In this document: in pieces, positions 23,656 through 32,456 of the stretch
Layout of the letters: the number at the start of each line of letters is the position of its first letter
Numbering within the stretch: position 1 is the stretch's first letter
Assembly (NCBI GenBank): GCA_035551355.1
Contig: DASZNF010000121.1
Span: 1 to 50,772 of the forward strand
Reading direction: 5' to 3'
Length of the DNA: 50,772 nt
Source of the DNA: DATATV01 sp035551355
GTDB taxonomy: Bacteria > Actinomycetota > Actinomycetes > Mycobacteriales > Pseudonocardiaceae
The notes under the pieces: generated by a model
The model's database searches: none
Told to the model about the DNA's origin: nothing
The model's input: only the letters and a program-made list of their open reading frames with translations
Translations under genes and position numbers: made by a program

Positions 23656-24863
23656 CCACCCGCCTGACCAACGCCCAGCTCATCGACGGCACCGGCACCC
23701 CACCCATCGCCGACGCCACCGTCTGTTTCGACCAGGACACCATCAGCTATGCCGGCCCCAGCGCCCACGCCCCGCAATCGCCAGACGACACGATCATCGA
23801 CGTGCGCGGCGGCACGGTGCTGCCCGGCTTCATCGACAGCCATGTCCACCTCGGCTTCGCACACGGCGCCGGCCCCGGCAAACGCGCCCTGGAAGACCCG
23901 GTGCACCTGGTCTTCGACACCGCCGAGCGGCTGCGCATGACCCTCGACGCCGGCATCACCACCGCCCGCGACCTCGGCGGCCTCCCCGCCGGCTACCGCA
24001 CGGCCGTCGCGACCGGCAAAGTGACCGGCCCCCGCCTGCACACGGCCGTCCGGATCATCAGCCACACCGGTGGCCACGCCGACGTCCGGCAGCCCGACGG
24101 CACCGACCTCAGCGGCGGAATGTCCGAAATCGCCGACAGCGTGGACGAGGTCCGGCTGGCCGTCCGCCGCGTGCTGCGCGCCGGGGCCGACGTGGTCAAG
24201 GTGTGCGCCACCGGTGGCATGGCCAGCCCCTACGACGATCCCGACGACGAGGGCCTGCTGGCGGACGAACTCCGCGCGGCCGTGCACGAGGCCCAGCGCC
24301 ACGGCGGCAAACCGGTCGCGGCGCACGCCCAGGGCACGGCCGGAATCCTGAACGCGCTGCGCGCCCGGGTGACCAGCATCGAACACGGCTACGGCATCGA
24401 CGATGCGGGCCTCGACCTGGCCGGCGAGCACGGCAGTTACCTGGTGCCCACTCTGTCCACTGTGTACGCGGGGATCAACCGGGACACCATGCCCGACTAC
24501 CACTACCAGAAGAAGACCCGCTGGTCCGGCCGCACCAAGGAGAACATCGCCCGGGCCATCGAGCGTGGTGTCCGCATCGCCATGGGCACCGACGCGGCCG
24601 TCGGACCGCACGGCCAGAACCTCCGCGAGCTGGCTTACCTGGTCGACCTCGGCATGTCCCCGATGGACGCGATCCTCGCCGGAACCCGCACCGCGGCGGA
24701 ACTTCTCGGCCTGTCCGACCAGCTCGGCACGGTCACCGAAGGCAAACACGCCGACCTGGTCGTCTGCCAGGGCGATCCACTGGCCGCCATCGAAGTGCTG
24801 GGCGATCCGGCCAATATCGTCACTGTGATCAAACAGGGAAAGGTACTGAAGAACCTGGATTGA
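23652..24863 (+). CDS. Metal-dependent amidohydrolase, second paralogue
   Basis: 403 residues. It is a paralogue of the amidohydrolase two genes upstream, with the same opening pattern (LIDGTGTPPIADA versus LIDGTGKPPVPDA) and complete ligands: His64, His66 (DSHVHL), Lys183 (DVVKVCATGG), His225, His245 and Asp314 (MGTDAA). Start overlaps the preceding stop (ATGA). It is the last gene of the symporter operon and is followed by transposase debris. Cytosolic hydrolysis of an amide, cyclic amide or peptide is the likely role. Confidence 0.92.
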   Translation: MTTRLTNAQLIDGTGTPPIADATVCFDQDTISYAGPSAHAPQSPDDTIIDVRGGTVLPGFIDSHVHLGFAHGAGPGKRALEDPVHLVFDTAERLRMTLDAGITTARDLGGLPAGYRTAVATGKVTGPRLHTAVRIISHTGGHADVRQPDGTDLSGGMSEIADSVDEVRLAVRRVLRAGADVVKVCATGGMASPYDDPDDEGLLADELRAAVHEAQRHGGKPVAAHAQGTAGILNALRARVTSIEHGYGIDDAGLDLAGEHGSYLVPTLSTVYAGINRDTMPDYHYQKKTRWSGRTKENIARAIERGVRIAMGTDAAVGPHGQNLRELAYLVDLGMSPMDAILAGTRTAAELLGLSDQLGTVTEGKHADLVVCQGDPLAAIEVLGDPANIVTVIKQGKVLKNLD

Positions 24864-24918
24864 CCGGGTCCGCCGGTCAGCACGCCAACCACCCCGGCTT
24901 CTGCAGCTGCTCCCAGCG

Positions 24919-25443
24919 ATGAGCGGCAGGACCTGATCGATGCATTTACTGAATTGGACCAGGAGTGGCGGCTCGGCTTGGCCGACACGGAGCAGCTCCG
25001 CGACGGCGACCTGCTGAACATGTTGGGTGAGGTCGTGGATCGGGGCGGTCCGCGAGGCACAGTTTATGGCCTGGTGTTCGTGCTGGCCGCGTCGTTGGTC
25101 GCCGTGCTGGCAGGCGCGAAGAATCTCCAAGAGATCGCCGGTCACGTGGCTGACTTCCCCCACCGCTGCTGCGTAGGCTGGGTGGCATATGGTGTTGGTT
25201 TCAGCGGAAGTTCCGCGCGCCGAGCAAGGACGCAATTCGTCATTTTGTGAAAGAACGAGGACACGGCCGGATCAGCCACTGGACGGCGGGTATTACCGAC
25301 GCCGAAGGAATCAACACGCGGGCCATCGACCTACAGACTACGCGCGAGGGAATTGGGAAATAGAGAACAAATCCCATTACGTACACGACACCACCTGGCG
25401 CGATCCCACTACTCACTACCTGAAGCGACGGGCCGCCACCTAA
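24919..25443 (+). pseudogene. ISAs1-family transposase remnant
   Basis: Two pieces of one transposase survive. The N-terminal piece (about 24950-25200) carries RGTVYGLVFVLAASLVAVLAG and KNLQEIAGHVADFPH, matching the N-terminal domain of ISAs1/H-repeat transposases. After a frame break, the C-terminal piece (about 25340-25420) carries GNWEIENKSHYVHDTTW, matching their last catalytic motif (WxIEN..HxVxDxxW). The central DDE core is deleted. GC content drops here. The relic marks the left edge of the biosynthetic cluster. Confidence 0.75.
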
Positions 25444-25882
25444 CGCGATCTTGATCCAGCCCTGCCCTTCGAGTTCCTCCCGTCGCTGACCGGCATCCGG
25501 CCGTGCCGGTCGAGGAAGTCTCCGACAACGTCCTGTACCTGGCCTGGGATCAGGACGCCACACCGCACCCGTCGTGGCTCGGTCCCTGCACGGTTCGATG
25601 ACCGTGTGATGGTCAATTCGATAACCACCGCATGGACGGGCCCATGGCCGGGCCGCGGACAAATCGGACTCCTCCCTGATCACGACGTATATTGACGCAT
25701 CAACTGCGTTTCCATGAATTAGTCATTTTCACTTCTTCAAGCACATCCTTGACCGGCTTCTATGCTGCTGATAGAGTCGAATTGGCAGTACGGTAGATAC
25801 ATTAAAAATTAGTCCAAAAACGTAGGCCCCACAATAAATAGCCGACCGACAAGGTCGTCAACTACCAATGCGGGGAGTACGC
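25444..25882. other. AT-richer intergenic region before the biosynthetic cluster
   Basis: About 440 bases with no convincing gene. A 147-codon minus-strand frame at 25240-25683 has no plausible protein character or ribosome site. Bases 25680-25860 are unusually AT-rich for this genome (for example ATTAAAAATTAG near 25801) and contain one clear promoter, given separately. Confidence 0.6.
25749..25777 (+). promoter_or_regulatory. Probable housekeeping-sigma promoter for the cluster
   Basis: TTGACC at 25749-25754 and TAGAGT at 25772-25777, separated by exactly 17 bases, fit the actinobacterial TTGACn/TAnnnT consensus. It is about 105 bases before the first gene of the cluster (GTG 25883), leaving a long leader. 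Confidence 0.55.
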
Positions 25883-26671
25883 GTGAGCGCCGGTTATTTG
25901 CGTTATCTGACCAGTACCGTCGGTTTGGTCACCAGCATTCAGGGCAAGCAGGTCAACGTCATGACGGCCGAATGGTCGTACTTCGTGGCTCGGGAACCGC
26001 TGTGCATCGCGGTCAGTGTGAATGCGGCGAACTGGTCCAACGGCCGGATCCGGGACGCGGGCGAATTTGGGATCACCCTGTGCGACGATTCCCAGGCCGC
26101 CCTCGCCTCGTTCACCGGCACCTTCAGCGGACTGGACGTGGACAAGACCAGCTGCGCCGACCTGGAACTGGTGCCGCCGGCCGTGTTGCACACCCCGCAT
26201 GTCCGGGGCGGCGTGCTGAACGCCGAGTGCGCGGTCCGCGACATCGTCGAACTTCCCGGCTACACACTGGTCGTCGGCGAGGCCGTGTGGGTGCGCGCCG
26301 ATGACGAGGCCTCCCGGCGCCCGCTGGTCAAACACGGCACCCTGCACACGCTGGGGCCGAAACTGGCCGACGATCGCACCGTGGTGGCGGCCGGCTTCCC
26401 CGACCCCGCCGAACCCGTGCTGCGGGTGGCCGCGACCGCCTACGGCGCCCCGCCCGGCACCCCGTGGCAGCTCTCGGTGTCCAGCGCCGCGACCGGCGCC
26501 AGCTACGCCGACCTGTCCTGCCCGGACGACGAGGACGGCGGACCGCTGCTGGTGGACGTGGACCTGCCCGCGGACGCCGACGCCGAACCGCTGACCGTCC
26601 AGGTTTCCCGCGCCGACTGCCGGCCCGGGTTTGCCACCGCGGCGGCAAGATCCGTCGCCACGCTGGCCTGA
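25883..26671 (+). CDS. Flavin reductase-like FMN-binding protein with C-terminal extension
   Basis: About 262 residues. Residues 1-165 form a flavin-reductase-like split-barrel domain: YLTSTVGLVTSIQGKQVNVM, a RxPLxxAVSV-type segment and NAECAVRDIVELPGYTLVVGEA. Such proteins bind FMN and either reduce it for a partner oxygenase or act themselves. The final roughly 90 residues (from FPDPAEPVLRVAATAYG) form an acidic, strand-rich extension I do not recognise. GTG 25883 has GGGGAG six bases upstream; ATG 25868 would precede that site. It is the first gene after the promoter, and the small peptide ORF follows 100 bases later. Confidence 0.82.
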   Translation: MSAGYLRYLTSTVGLVTSIQGKQVNVMTAEWSYFVAREPLCIAVSVNAANWSNGRIRDAGEFGITLCDDSQAALASFTGTFSGLDVDKTSCADLELVPPAVLHTPHVRGGVLNAECAVRDIVELPGYTLVVGEAVWVRADDEASRRPLVKHGTLHTLGPKLADDRTVVAAGFPDPAEPVLRVAATAYGAPPGTPWQLSVSSAATGASYADLSCPDDEDGGPLLVDVDLPADADAEPLTVQVSRADCRPGFATAAARSVATLA

Positions 26672-26771
26672 CCGCCCTGCCCGAATTTCATCCTTTGCGT
26701 TCACGCCCTCGAATTCCTCGGTACGCAGTCACCGAGGCGGACCAGGCTGCCTGACCGGCAAAGGAGGTGAA

Positions 26772-26819
26772 TGGAAATGACCAAGCCCGTGCGCCGTTAC
26801 GCCAAGATCCTGAAGTGAT
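26772..26819 (+). CDS. 13-15 residue peptide: minimal precursor or leader peptide
   Basis: A tiny ORF with an almost perfect ribosome site, AAAGGAGGTGA at 26761-26771. It reads MEMTKPVRRYAKILK from ATG 26772, or MTKPVRRYAKILK from ATG 26778, which is better spaced (9 bases). A TGA lies immediately in frame upstream, so it cannot be longer. The peptide is strongly basic (RRY, K-K). A 15-bp hairpin begins six bases after its stop. It may be a peptide substrate of the cluster, comparable in size to the shortest known RiPP precursors, or a leader peptide controlling read-through into the downstream genes. No Cys, Ser or Asp is present, which excludes common lanthipeptide or azoline chemistry. Confidence 0.6.
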
Positions 26820-26824
26820 CTCGC

Positions 26825-26860
26825 CCCGGGGACGTCCGCGCAACGCGCGGCGTCCCCGGG
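26825..26860 (+). terminator. Strong hairpin after the peptide gene (attenuator-like)
   Basis: A 10-bp outer stem (CCCGGGGACG pairing with CGTCCCCGGG) continues, after a one-base bulge, into a 5-bp inner stem (CCGCG with CGCGG) closed by a CAACG loop. There is no T-run. Its place between the peptide stop (26819) and the next gene (26901) suggests partial termination or mRNA stabilisation, which would give the peptide a higher dose than the genes behind it. Confidence 0.75.
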
Positions 26861-26900
26861 CCCACTACCCGCCGACCACAAGCTCCGAAGTAGCCAAGAG

Positions 26901-28799
26901 GTGAGCACATTGGAACTGCGCAATCGAGTTCTCAGGCTTTTGCACCTAGGCGAGCTGGGTATTCTCGTCACGGACGTGGCCGGTGAGCTGCACCTGCTCG
27001 ATGAGGATCTCAACCTGATCGGCTTTTCCACCTCGCTACCCGGCGGGCAGCCCGTCTACGCGGTCACCGCGACCGACGAGTACGTCGTCACCAAGGACAA
27101 GCGCGGCGGGATCAGCCGCTGGGCGCTGCCCTCGCTGGACCTGCTCGACCACCTCGACGCGGACGCTCTGTGCGACCGCTCGTTGTTGATGCCGGGCGAG
27201 GAGCCGTCCCCGACCATCAACCGGGGCATCGGCATCTGGCAGGACAAGGTCTACGTCAACAACGGCTACCTGCAGCTGGTGATCATCGACCTGCCCACCT
27301 TCACGGTGGAGCGCATCGGGCCCTCGATCAGCGGCGACTATCTGGAGTGGCTGTCGTTCGACCGGCCCGATCTGCACGCCGTCACCGACAAGAAGGGCAG
27401 GCTGTTCCTCGGTGACGTGACCACCCTGGACTTCCCGGTCGAGGTGCGGGTGGACGACCGGTCCAACGTGCACCGGGTGCGCTGGGACGAGCGGCACAGG
27501 CGGTTCTGGCTCACCCAGGACAGCGGACTCGGCGACACCGACCGGGTCACCAACGGCGTCATCATCGTGACCGAGGACGGCCGGATCGCCGACAGCATGT
27601 TGTTCGCCACCAATGATGTCGAAGCCGTCGAGTTCACCTCGGACTACCGGTGGGCCTACGTCGGCGGCTTCGACAACGAGCTGCACAAGTTCGACAACAG
27701 CACCCCGGAACTGCGCATCGCGCAGACGACCCCGTTCGAGCACAACATCATCGACATCGCGGTGAGCCCGGATTCGGATCGGGTGTTCGTGCTGACCCAG
27801 GACGGCCTGATCACCGCGTTGGACGACGAGGGCAGGGTGGTCGCCAATGCGCCGTTCCGCAGGCAATGTGTCTGGGACCTGCAAAGCCACCCCGACCAGC
27901 CGGAACGAATCTTCGCGGCCTCGGACGGGAGCGTCGCCGAACTGATCGTGGACCTCAGCGGGCCGCGGGACACCGCGCTGGTGCGGCTGGTGGCCCAGCA
28001 CCGGCACGGCCTGGGCCTGACCAAGCGCGTGGTGCCGCTGCCCGACGGCGGCTGGCTCGGCGTCACCCGGGAGGACAACGCCTTCCGTGCGGGCCCGTAT
28101 GGACTGCTGGACTGGCAGGTGCACTTCGACAACCGGCTGTTCACCGCGTCGGTCGACCCCACCGGCAGCACGGTGCTGATCACCGCCAACGCGGGTGGGT
28201 ACGAGCTGGACCTCAAGACCGGGGACCTGAAGAACAAGATCGACGTCGGCAACGTGCCGGTCTGGGCGGGCACCTACGCGCCGAACGGGGACCGGTTGCT
28301 GGGCCGACGCGACGGCATGGTCTACCGGGTCGCGGCCGAGTCGCAGGACGTGGTGTGGTCGGTGAGCACCGGCGAGGATGCCTACAGCAAGCGGCTGTTC
28401 TTCGACGGGGACCGGCTGTTCGTCACTGGCGGCGGGAGTGTCCGGGAACTGGATCCCAGGACCGGGAAAACCTGGCGGGTGTTCGAGGAGACGCTGGAGA
28501 ACACCGCGGAGGACGCGGTCAGCATCGACGGCCGGGTGTACATCGTCACCTACGGCTGCCAGCTCGGCGTATTCACCGACCCGCCCGAGCCCGGCCCGGC
28601 CGAGCCGGAACTGCTGGGCATCATCGAACCGCTGCCCGACTTCGCCAAGGCCATCCACCCGCTGCGCAGTGCTGATGGCACCCCCTACCTGCTGGCAGGC
28701 GGCCGGGGTGGCTGGCTGCGCACGTACTCCCTCGGCGATGACGGCCCGCACCGGGTGCGTGACTTGTGGCTGGTACCGGATTCCGGGGCAGGGCAATGA
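26901..28799 (+). CDS. Large beta-propeller protein (WD40/PQQ-like repeats)
   Basis: 632 residues of repeated four-strand blades, for example FTSDYRWAYVGGFDNELHKF, DSDRVFVLTQDGLITALD and NGDRLLGRRDGMVYRV. The length suggests two propellers in tandem. There is no signal peptide and no membrane segment, so it is cytosolic. Propellers usually act as scaffolds or, more rarely, as enzymes; no catalytic residues can be assigned. GTG 26901 opens the frame, but TTG 26910 is better placed behind AGAGGTGA and is a credible start. The stop overlaps the MFS gene (ATGA). A second, shorter propeller is encoded at 30765, so this cluster uses two. Confidence 0.85.
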   Translation: MSTLELRNRVLRLLHLGELGILVTDVAGELHLLDEDLNLIGFSTSLPGGQPVYAVTATDEYVVTKDKRGGISRWALPSLDLLDHLDADALCDRSLLMPGEEPSPTINRGIGIWQDKVYVNNGYLQLVIIDLPTFTVERIGPSISGDYLEWLSFDRPDLHAVTDKKGRLFLGDVTTLDFPVEVRVDDRSNVHRVRWDERHRRFWLTQDSGLGDTDRVTNGVIIVTEDGRIADSMLFATNDVEAVEFTSDYRWAYVGGFDNELHKFDNSTPELRIAQTTPFEHNIIDIAVSPDSDRVFVLTQDGLITALDDEGRVVANAPFRRQCVWDLQSHPDQPERIFAASDGSVAELIVDLSGPRDTALVRLVAQHRHGLGLTKRVVPLPDGGWLGVTREDNAFRAGPYGLLDWQVHFDNRLFTASVDPTGSTVLITANAGGYELDLKTGDLKNKIDVGNVPVWAGTYAPNGDRLLGRRDGMVYRVAAESQDVVWSVSTGEDAYSKRLFFDGDRLFVTGGGSVRELDPRTGKTWRVFEETLENTAEDAVSIDGRVYIVTYGCQLGVFTDPPEPGPAEPELLGIIEPLPDFAKAIHPLRSADGTPYLLAGGRGGWLRTYSLGDDGPHRVRDLWLVPDSGAGQ

Positions 28800-30067
28800 G
28801 TTCGGCGCCCACCGGCACCGCACGAGAGGGGGCCCCGCAGGGCTCGCTGTGGCGCGACCGGCGATTCCTCACCTTCAGCGGCGGCGTGTTCGTCAACAGC
28901 CTCGGCGACGGTGTCTACACCGTCGCGCTCCCGCTGCTGGCTTACGACCTGACCCGGTCGTTGCAGGTCATGGTGCTGCTGGCGGCCGCGTTCCCGGTGG
29001 CGCTGCTGGTCAGTGGCCCGCTGTTCGGGTATGTGGCCGACCGGTACGGCAGCCGAGTGCTGGTGGTGCCCGGCCTGGCGGCGCAGTTCATCGCCGCGCT
29101 CGGGCTCAACCTGTTGCTGGGTATGGGAAAGCTGGACACGGCGGTGCTGGTGGCCTGCCAGTTCATCGTCCAGGTCGGCGGGGCGGCCTACCGCAGTGGC
29201 TGGTTCGCCAGCCTGCCCTCGCTGTTTCCCGCCCAGCCCGGCCAGGCCCGCGGCATTCTCGCCGCGCAGTACGAGGCGACCACCATCCTCGGGCCGTTGC
29301 TGGCCGGCGCGCTGGTCGGGCCGCTGGGCTACCAGACCTTGTTGTGGCTCAACCTGATCACCTTCACCGCACCCGCGCTGGTCTGGCTGACCGGGATCCG
29401 CGCCCCGCGGGAGAACGACGGGGGCGCAGCCGCACTGGGCATCGTCAAATCGCTGGCCGAGGGCTGGCAGGTGCTGCGCCGCAGCCGCCCGGTGTTCATC
29501 GCCATGCTGCTTCTGATCCCGTGCGAGCTGCTGGCCAGCACCGGCACGCTGAACCTGTCGCTGTACTACCTGCGCAACGACCTGCGGTTGTCCAACTCGC
29601 TGGTCAGTGGCGTGGTCGCGGTGGTGAACCTGGCTGCCATGGTATGCGCGCTGCTGATGAGCAGGCGCCGCCGGATCCGGCTGCGCACGGTAGCCACCCT
29701 CGCTCTGAGTGTGCTGGCGGTCGGCCTGCTCGTGCTGCCCGTGCCGGTCGCGCTGTTGGTGGTACCCGCGCTGGTCGCGGTGTTCGGCGCCTACACCGCA
29801 GTCACCACGGCGGCTGAGATCCTGCTCTACGACACGCTGCCCCGGGAGGTGATCGGCCGCATCTACGGTCTGTGGCGGCTGATCTGCGGGAGTGCCAGTG
29901 CCCTGGGGCCGTTGGTGATTTCCACATCGAGCGCGGTGCTGGGAACCCGAGGCGCCTTCCTGACCCTGGGGATTCTTGCCCTCGTCCCGGTCGGCTGGCT
30001 GCTGCGCAATCGGCGCCGGGACTGGGATCGCGCGCAAGTCCGCTTCGACATTTCCCCGTCCGACTGA
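28796..30067 (+). CDS. MFS transporter (efflux type)
   Basis: 423-residue membrane protein with about 12 hydrophobic helices, starting FLTFSGGVFVNSLGDGVYTV and carrying the loop motif GYVADRYGSRVLV between helices 2 and 3 (DRxGxR). This MFS-3 (enterobactin-exporter-like) type is common in natural-product clusters, where it exports the product and gives self-protection. It overlaps the propeller gene (ATGA) and is followed 18 bases later by the GTP cyclohydrolase gene, so it is inside the biosynthetic operon. Confidence 0.9.
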   Translation: MSSAPTGTAREGAPQGSLWRDRRFLTFSGGVFVNSLGDGVYTVALPLLAYDLTRSLQVMVLLAAAFPVALLVSGPLFGYVADRYGSRVLVVPGLAAQFIAALGLNLLLGMGKLDTAVLVACQFIVQVGGAAYRSGWFASLPSLFPAQPGQARGILAAQYEATTILGPLLAGALVGPLGYQTLLWLNLITFTAPALVWLTGIRAPRENDGGAAALGIVKSLAEGWQVLRRSRPVFIAMLLLIPCELLASTGTLNLSLYYLRNDLRLSNSLVSGVVAVVNLAAMVCALLMSRRRRIRLRTVATLALSVLAVGLLVLPVPVALLVVPALVAVFGAYTAVTTAAEILLYDTLPREVIGRIYGLWRLICGSASALGPLVISTSSAVLGTRGAFLTLGILALVPVGWLLRNRRRDWDRAQVRFDISPSD

Positions 30068-30085
30068 GAGTCGTTTGGAGTTGTC

Positions 30086-30736
30086 ATGACCCTCAATGGA
30101 ATTCCGGTCGCGCCGAGTCCGTCGCCGTCAGTAGTGCCCACGACGCCGCGGATTCGCACCCAGGCGCCAATGCCCATGGCCGGAGACCCGGACGGCCCGA
30201 TCCCGTTGCTGACCAGTTTCACCGGCTTGCGGGACGCCGCCGAGCATGTCGCGCTGATCTTTCCCAACGCGTCCATGACCACTCCCTTCGTCCGGGTGCA
30301 CTCCGAATGCCTGACCGGCGACGTGTTCGGCAGCGCCCGATGTGACTGCGGTGCGCAGCTCAACGAGGCGGTCGGGCTGATTTCCCAGCAAGGCGGGGTT
30401 TTGCTGTATTTGCGCCAGGAAGGGCGCGGCATCGGGTTGTACAACAAGCTCGACGCCTACCGGCTGCAGGACGCGGGCCGGGACACCGTCGACGCCAATC
30501 TGGAACTCGATCTTCCCGCCGACGCGCGCCATTATGAGGTCGCCGCCGAGATGCTCACCGCGCTGGACGTGGACGACATCATTCTCATCACCAACAACCC
30601 GGACAAGGTCAACGGGTTGCGGGACGCGGGTATCACGGTCCGCCGCACCCTCCGGACGGGCGTCTACCCCACGAAATACAACCGACGATATCTCCGCACC
30701 AAAGCGGATCGCTTTCATCACAACATCAGCGCCTGA
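30086..30736 (+). CDS. ribA: GTP cyclohydrolase II (ToxB-like)
   Basis: 216 residues. It converts GTP to 2,5-diamino-6-ribosylamino-4(3H)-pyrimidinone 5'-phosphate, formate and pyrophosphate. Zinc ligands are Cys75, Cys86 and Cys88 (HSEC-x10-CDC), and the catalytic loop is QEGRGIGL (111-118). The C-terminus (PTKYNRRYLRTKADR) is a normal RibA end. No other riboflavin gene is near, so it is a pathway copy rather than the housekeeping one. It is followed by a WD40 protein and an FGE-like protein, the same order as toxB-toxC-toxD in toxoflavin clusters. GGAG lies upstream of ATG 30086. The 40-residue N-terminal extension is Pro-rich. Confidence 0.93.
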   Translation: MTLNGIPVAPSPSPSVVPTTPRIRTQAPMPMAGDPDGPIPLLTSFTGLRDAAEHVALIFPNASMTTPFVRVHSECLTGDVFGSARCDCGAQLNEAVGLISQQGGVLLYLRQEGRGIGLYNKLDAYRLQDAGRDTVDANLELDLPADARHYEVAAEMLTALDVDDIILITNNPDKVNGLRDAGITVRRTLRTGVYPTKYNRRYLRTKADRFHHNISA

Positions 30737-30764
30737 AACCACGATTCGGAAGAGGGAAGTAGTG

Positions 30765-32456
30765 ATGATCGAACACACCGGACCCATCAGCGGCATCGCC
30801 GCGCACGGTGACGAATTCGTGGCCACCGCCGGATACGACAACCAGGTGATCCTGTGGGACCAACGCACCGGCACCGCCGTCAGCCGCGCCCTGCACGATC
30901 ACCTGGCCAACCAGTGCGCCTTCGACCCGTCCGGAACGCTGCTGGTCACCTCGTCCAGCGACTACACCGCCCGGCTGTGGTCGGTGCCGGACCTGTCCCT
31001 GCTGGCCGTGCTCAACGACCATGACGACGACGTCGAGATGTCGGTGTTCCACCCGACCGAGAAGCTGGTCGCGACCGCCTCCCGGGACCATCAGCTGCGG
31101 GTCTACGACCTGCAGGGCGCGCTGGTCCGGCGGTTCGCCGGGCACAAGGCCGATGTCATCTCCGTCGAGTGGGCCGCGGGCGGCGAGGAACTGATCACCT
31201 CCAGCGACGACGGTACGGTCAAGCGGTGGTCGATGGCCACCGGGGACCTGGTCGAGAACATCGATCTCGGCGGTGTGGAAACCGACACGGTGGTCATCGA
31301 TCCGGCCGGGGTCCTCTACGCGGGCAACGATCTCGGCGAGATCGTGGTGGTGCGCGGCGGCGGCATCGAGCGGGTCAGCGCGCACCAGGCGGGCATCAAG
31401 CGGCTGGTGCTGGCGGCCGACCGGAACCTGCTGATCAGCCTGAGTTACGACCGCGCCATGCGGCTGTGGGACGTCTCCGGCGCGGTGCCGACCCGGGTCG
31501 CGGAGACCTCGTTCCCGGCGGATGTGTGGCCGCGGTCCTGCGCTTTCGCCGCGGGCAGCACCGTGGTGTGCGGCACGTTCGGCAGCAAGTACCGCACCTT
31601 CGACTACGACACCGGTCAGTGGGCCGAAGAGATCGTGCCGGCGACCCGCGGGGTGAACGCCAGTTGCGCGTTCGACCACAGCGTGTTCACCGTCGGTGAC
31701 TCCGGCACGGTGTACCGCGACCAGACGAGCATCGTGGAGCTGGGCAGCCTGTGCAACTTCCTGACGCCGCTGAACGAGCTGCTGGTGACCGGCGGTCAGC
31801 TGGGCCGGGTGATGGACGCGCTCACCGCGCGCACGATGTACGAGCACCACTCCCCGATCAACTGCGGCGCGCGGTTCCATCGCGACGGCGTCGAGCACGT
31901 GGTCATCGGCGCGTACACCGGTGAGGGAATCGTGTTGCGCGCCGACGGCGACCGACTGTCCTTTGTGGAGGAAGTGCAGCTGCACGAGAACGCGGTGAAG
32001 GGCATCGCGGTGTCCGACGGCGTGATCTTCTCGGCCTGCGCCGACCAGAGCGTGGCCTGGCACGACGCGACGACCCTGGCCGAACTGCACCGGGCGCCCG
32101 CCGCGCACGACCGCATCGCCAACGCCTGCGTGGCGCTGGGCGGAGGCGAGTTCGCCAGCGTGGGCCGCGATCTGCGGCTGCGACTGTGGGACAAGTCGTT
32201 CCACAACGAGTCGCTGCCGACCCCGCTGACCCACTCGATCAAGTGCGTGTCGGCCAACACCAGCGGGGACATCCTCGCGCTGGGCGCCTACGACGGCCAT
32301 GTCGCGGTGTACGACCGGACGGCGGGCCGCTGGCTGGACACTCCCCGGCCCACCGCGTCCGGGATCTCCGCGATGGCCTTCGACGCCGAGCGGCAGCGGT
32401 TCCTGGCCAGCTCCTACGACGGCCGGGCCTACCCGATAGCGGTGGACCGGACCTGA
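30765..32456 (+). CDS. WD40 beta-propeller protein (ToxC-like)
   Basis: 563 residues with at least seven WD-type blade ends: VILWDQRTG, ARLWSVPD, LRVYDLQG, VKRWSMATG, MRLWDVSG, RLWDKSF and VAVYDRTAG. The length allows about 12-14 blades, that is two propellers. Cytosolic. In toxoflavin clusters a WD-repeat protein (ToxC) is required for product formation but its chemistry is not settled to my knowledge. Start is ATG 30765 with GAGGG eight bases upstream. The stop overlaps the next ATG (TGATG). Position and repeat type support the ToxC comparison; sequence identity was not computed. Confidence 0.88.
   Translation: MIEHTGPISGIAAHGDEFVATAGYDNQVILWDQRTGTAVSRALHDHLANQCAFDPSGTLLVTSSSDYTARLWSVPDLSLLAVLNDHDDDVEMSVFHPTEKLVATASRDHQLRVYDLQGALVRRFAGHKADVISVEWAAGGEELITSSDDGTVKRWSMATGDLVENIDLGGVETDTVVIDPAGVLYAGNDLGEIVVVRGGGIERVSAHQAGIKRLVLAADRNLLISLSYDRAMRLWDVSGAVPTRVAETSFPADVWPRSCAFAAGSTVVCGTFGSKYRTFDYDTGQWAEEIVPATRGVNASCAFDHSVFTVGDSGTVYRDQTSIVELGSLCNFLTPLNELLVTGGQLGRVMDALTARTMYEHHSPINCGARFHRDGVEHVVIGAYTGEGIVLRADGDRLSFVEEVQLHENAVKGIAVSDGVIFSACADQSVAWHDATTLAELHRAPAAHDRIANACVALGGGEFASVGRDLRLRLWDKSFHNESLPTPLTHSIKCVSANTSGDILALGAYDGHVAVYDRTAGRWLDTPRPTASGISAMAFDAERQRFLASSYDGRAYPIAVDRT

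Noticed and set aside
25240..25683. 147-codon minus-strand ORF
   Set aside because: It runs across transposase debris and the AT-richer promoter region, with no ribosome site or protein-like pattern.
26772..26819. Classical lanthipeptide, thiopeptide or lasso precursor
   Set aside because: The peptide has no Cys, Ser, Asp or leader region, and no LanB/LanM, YcaO, radical SAM or lasso cyclase gene is in the window.
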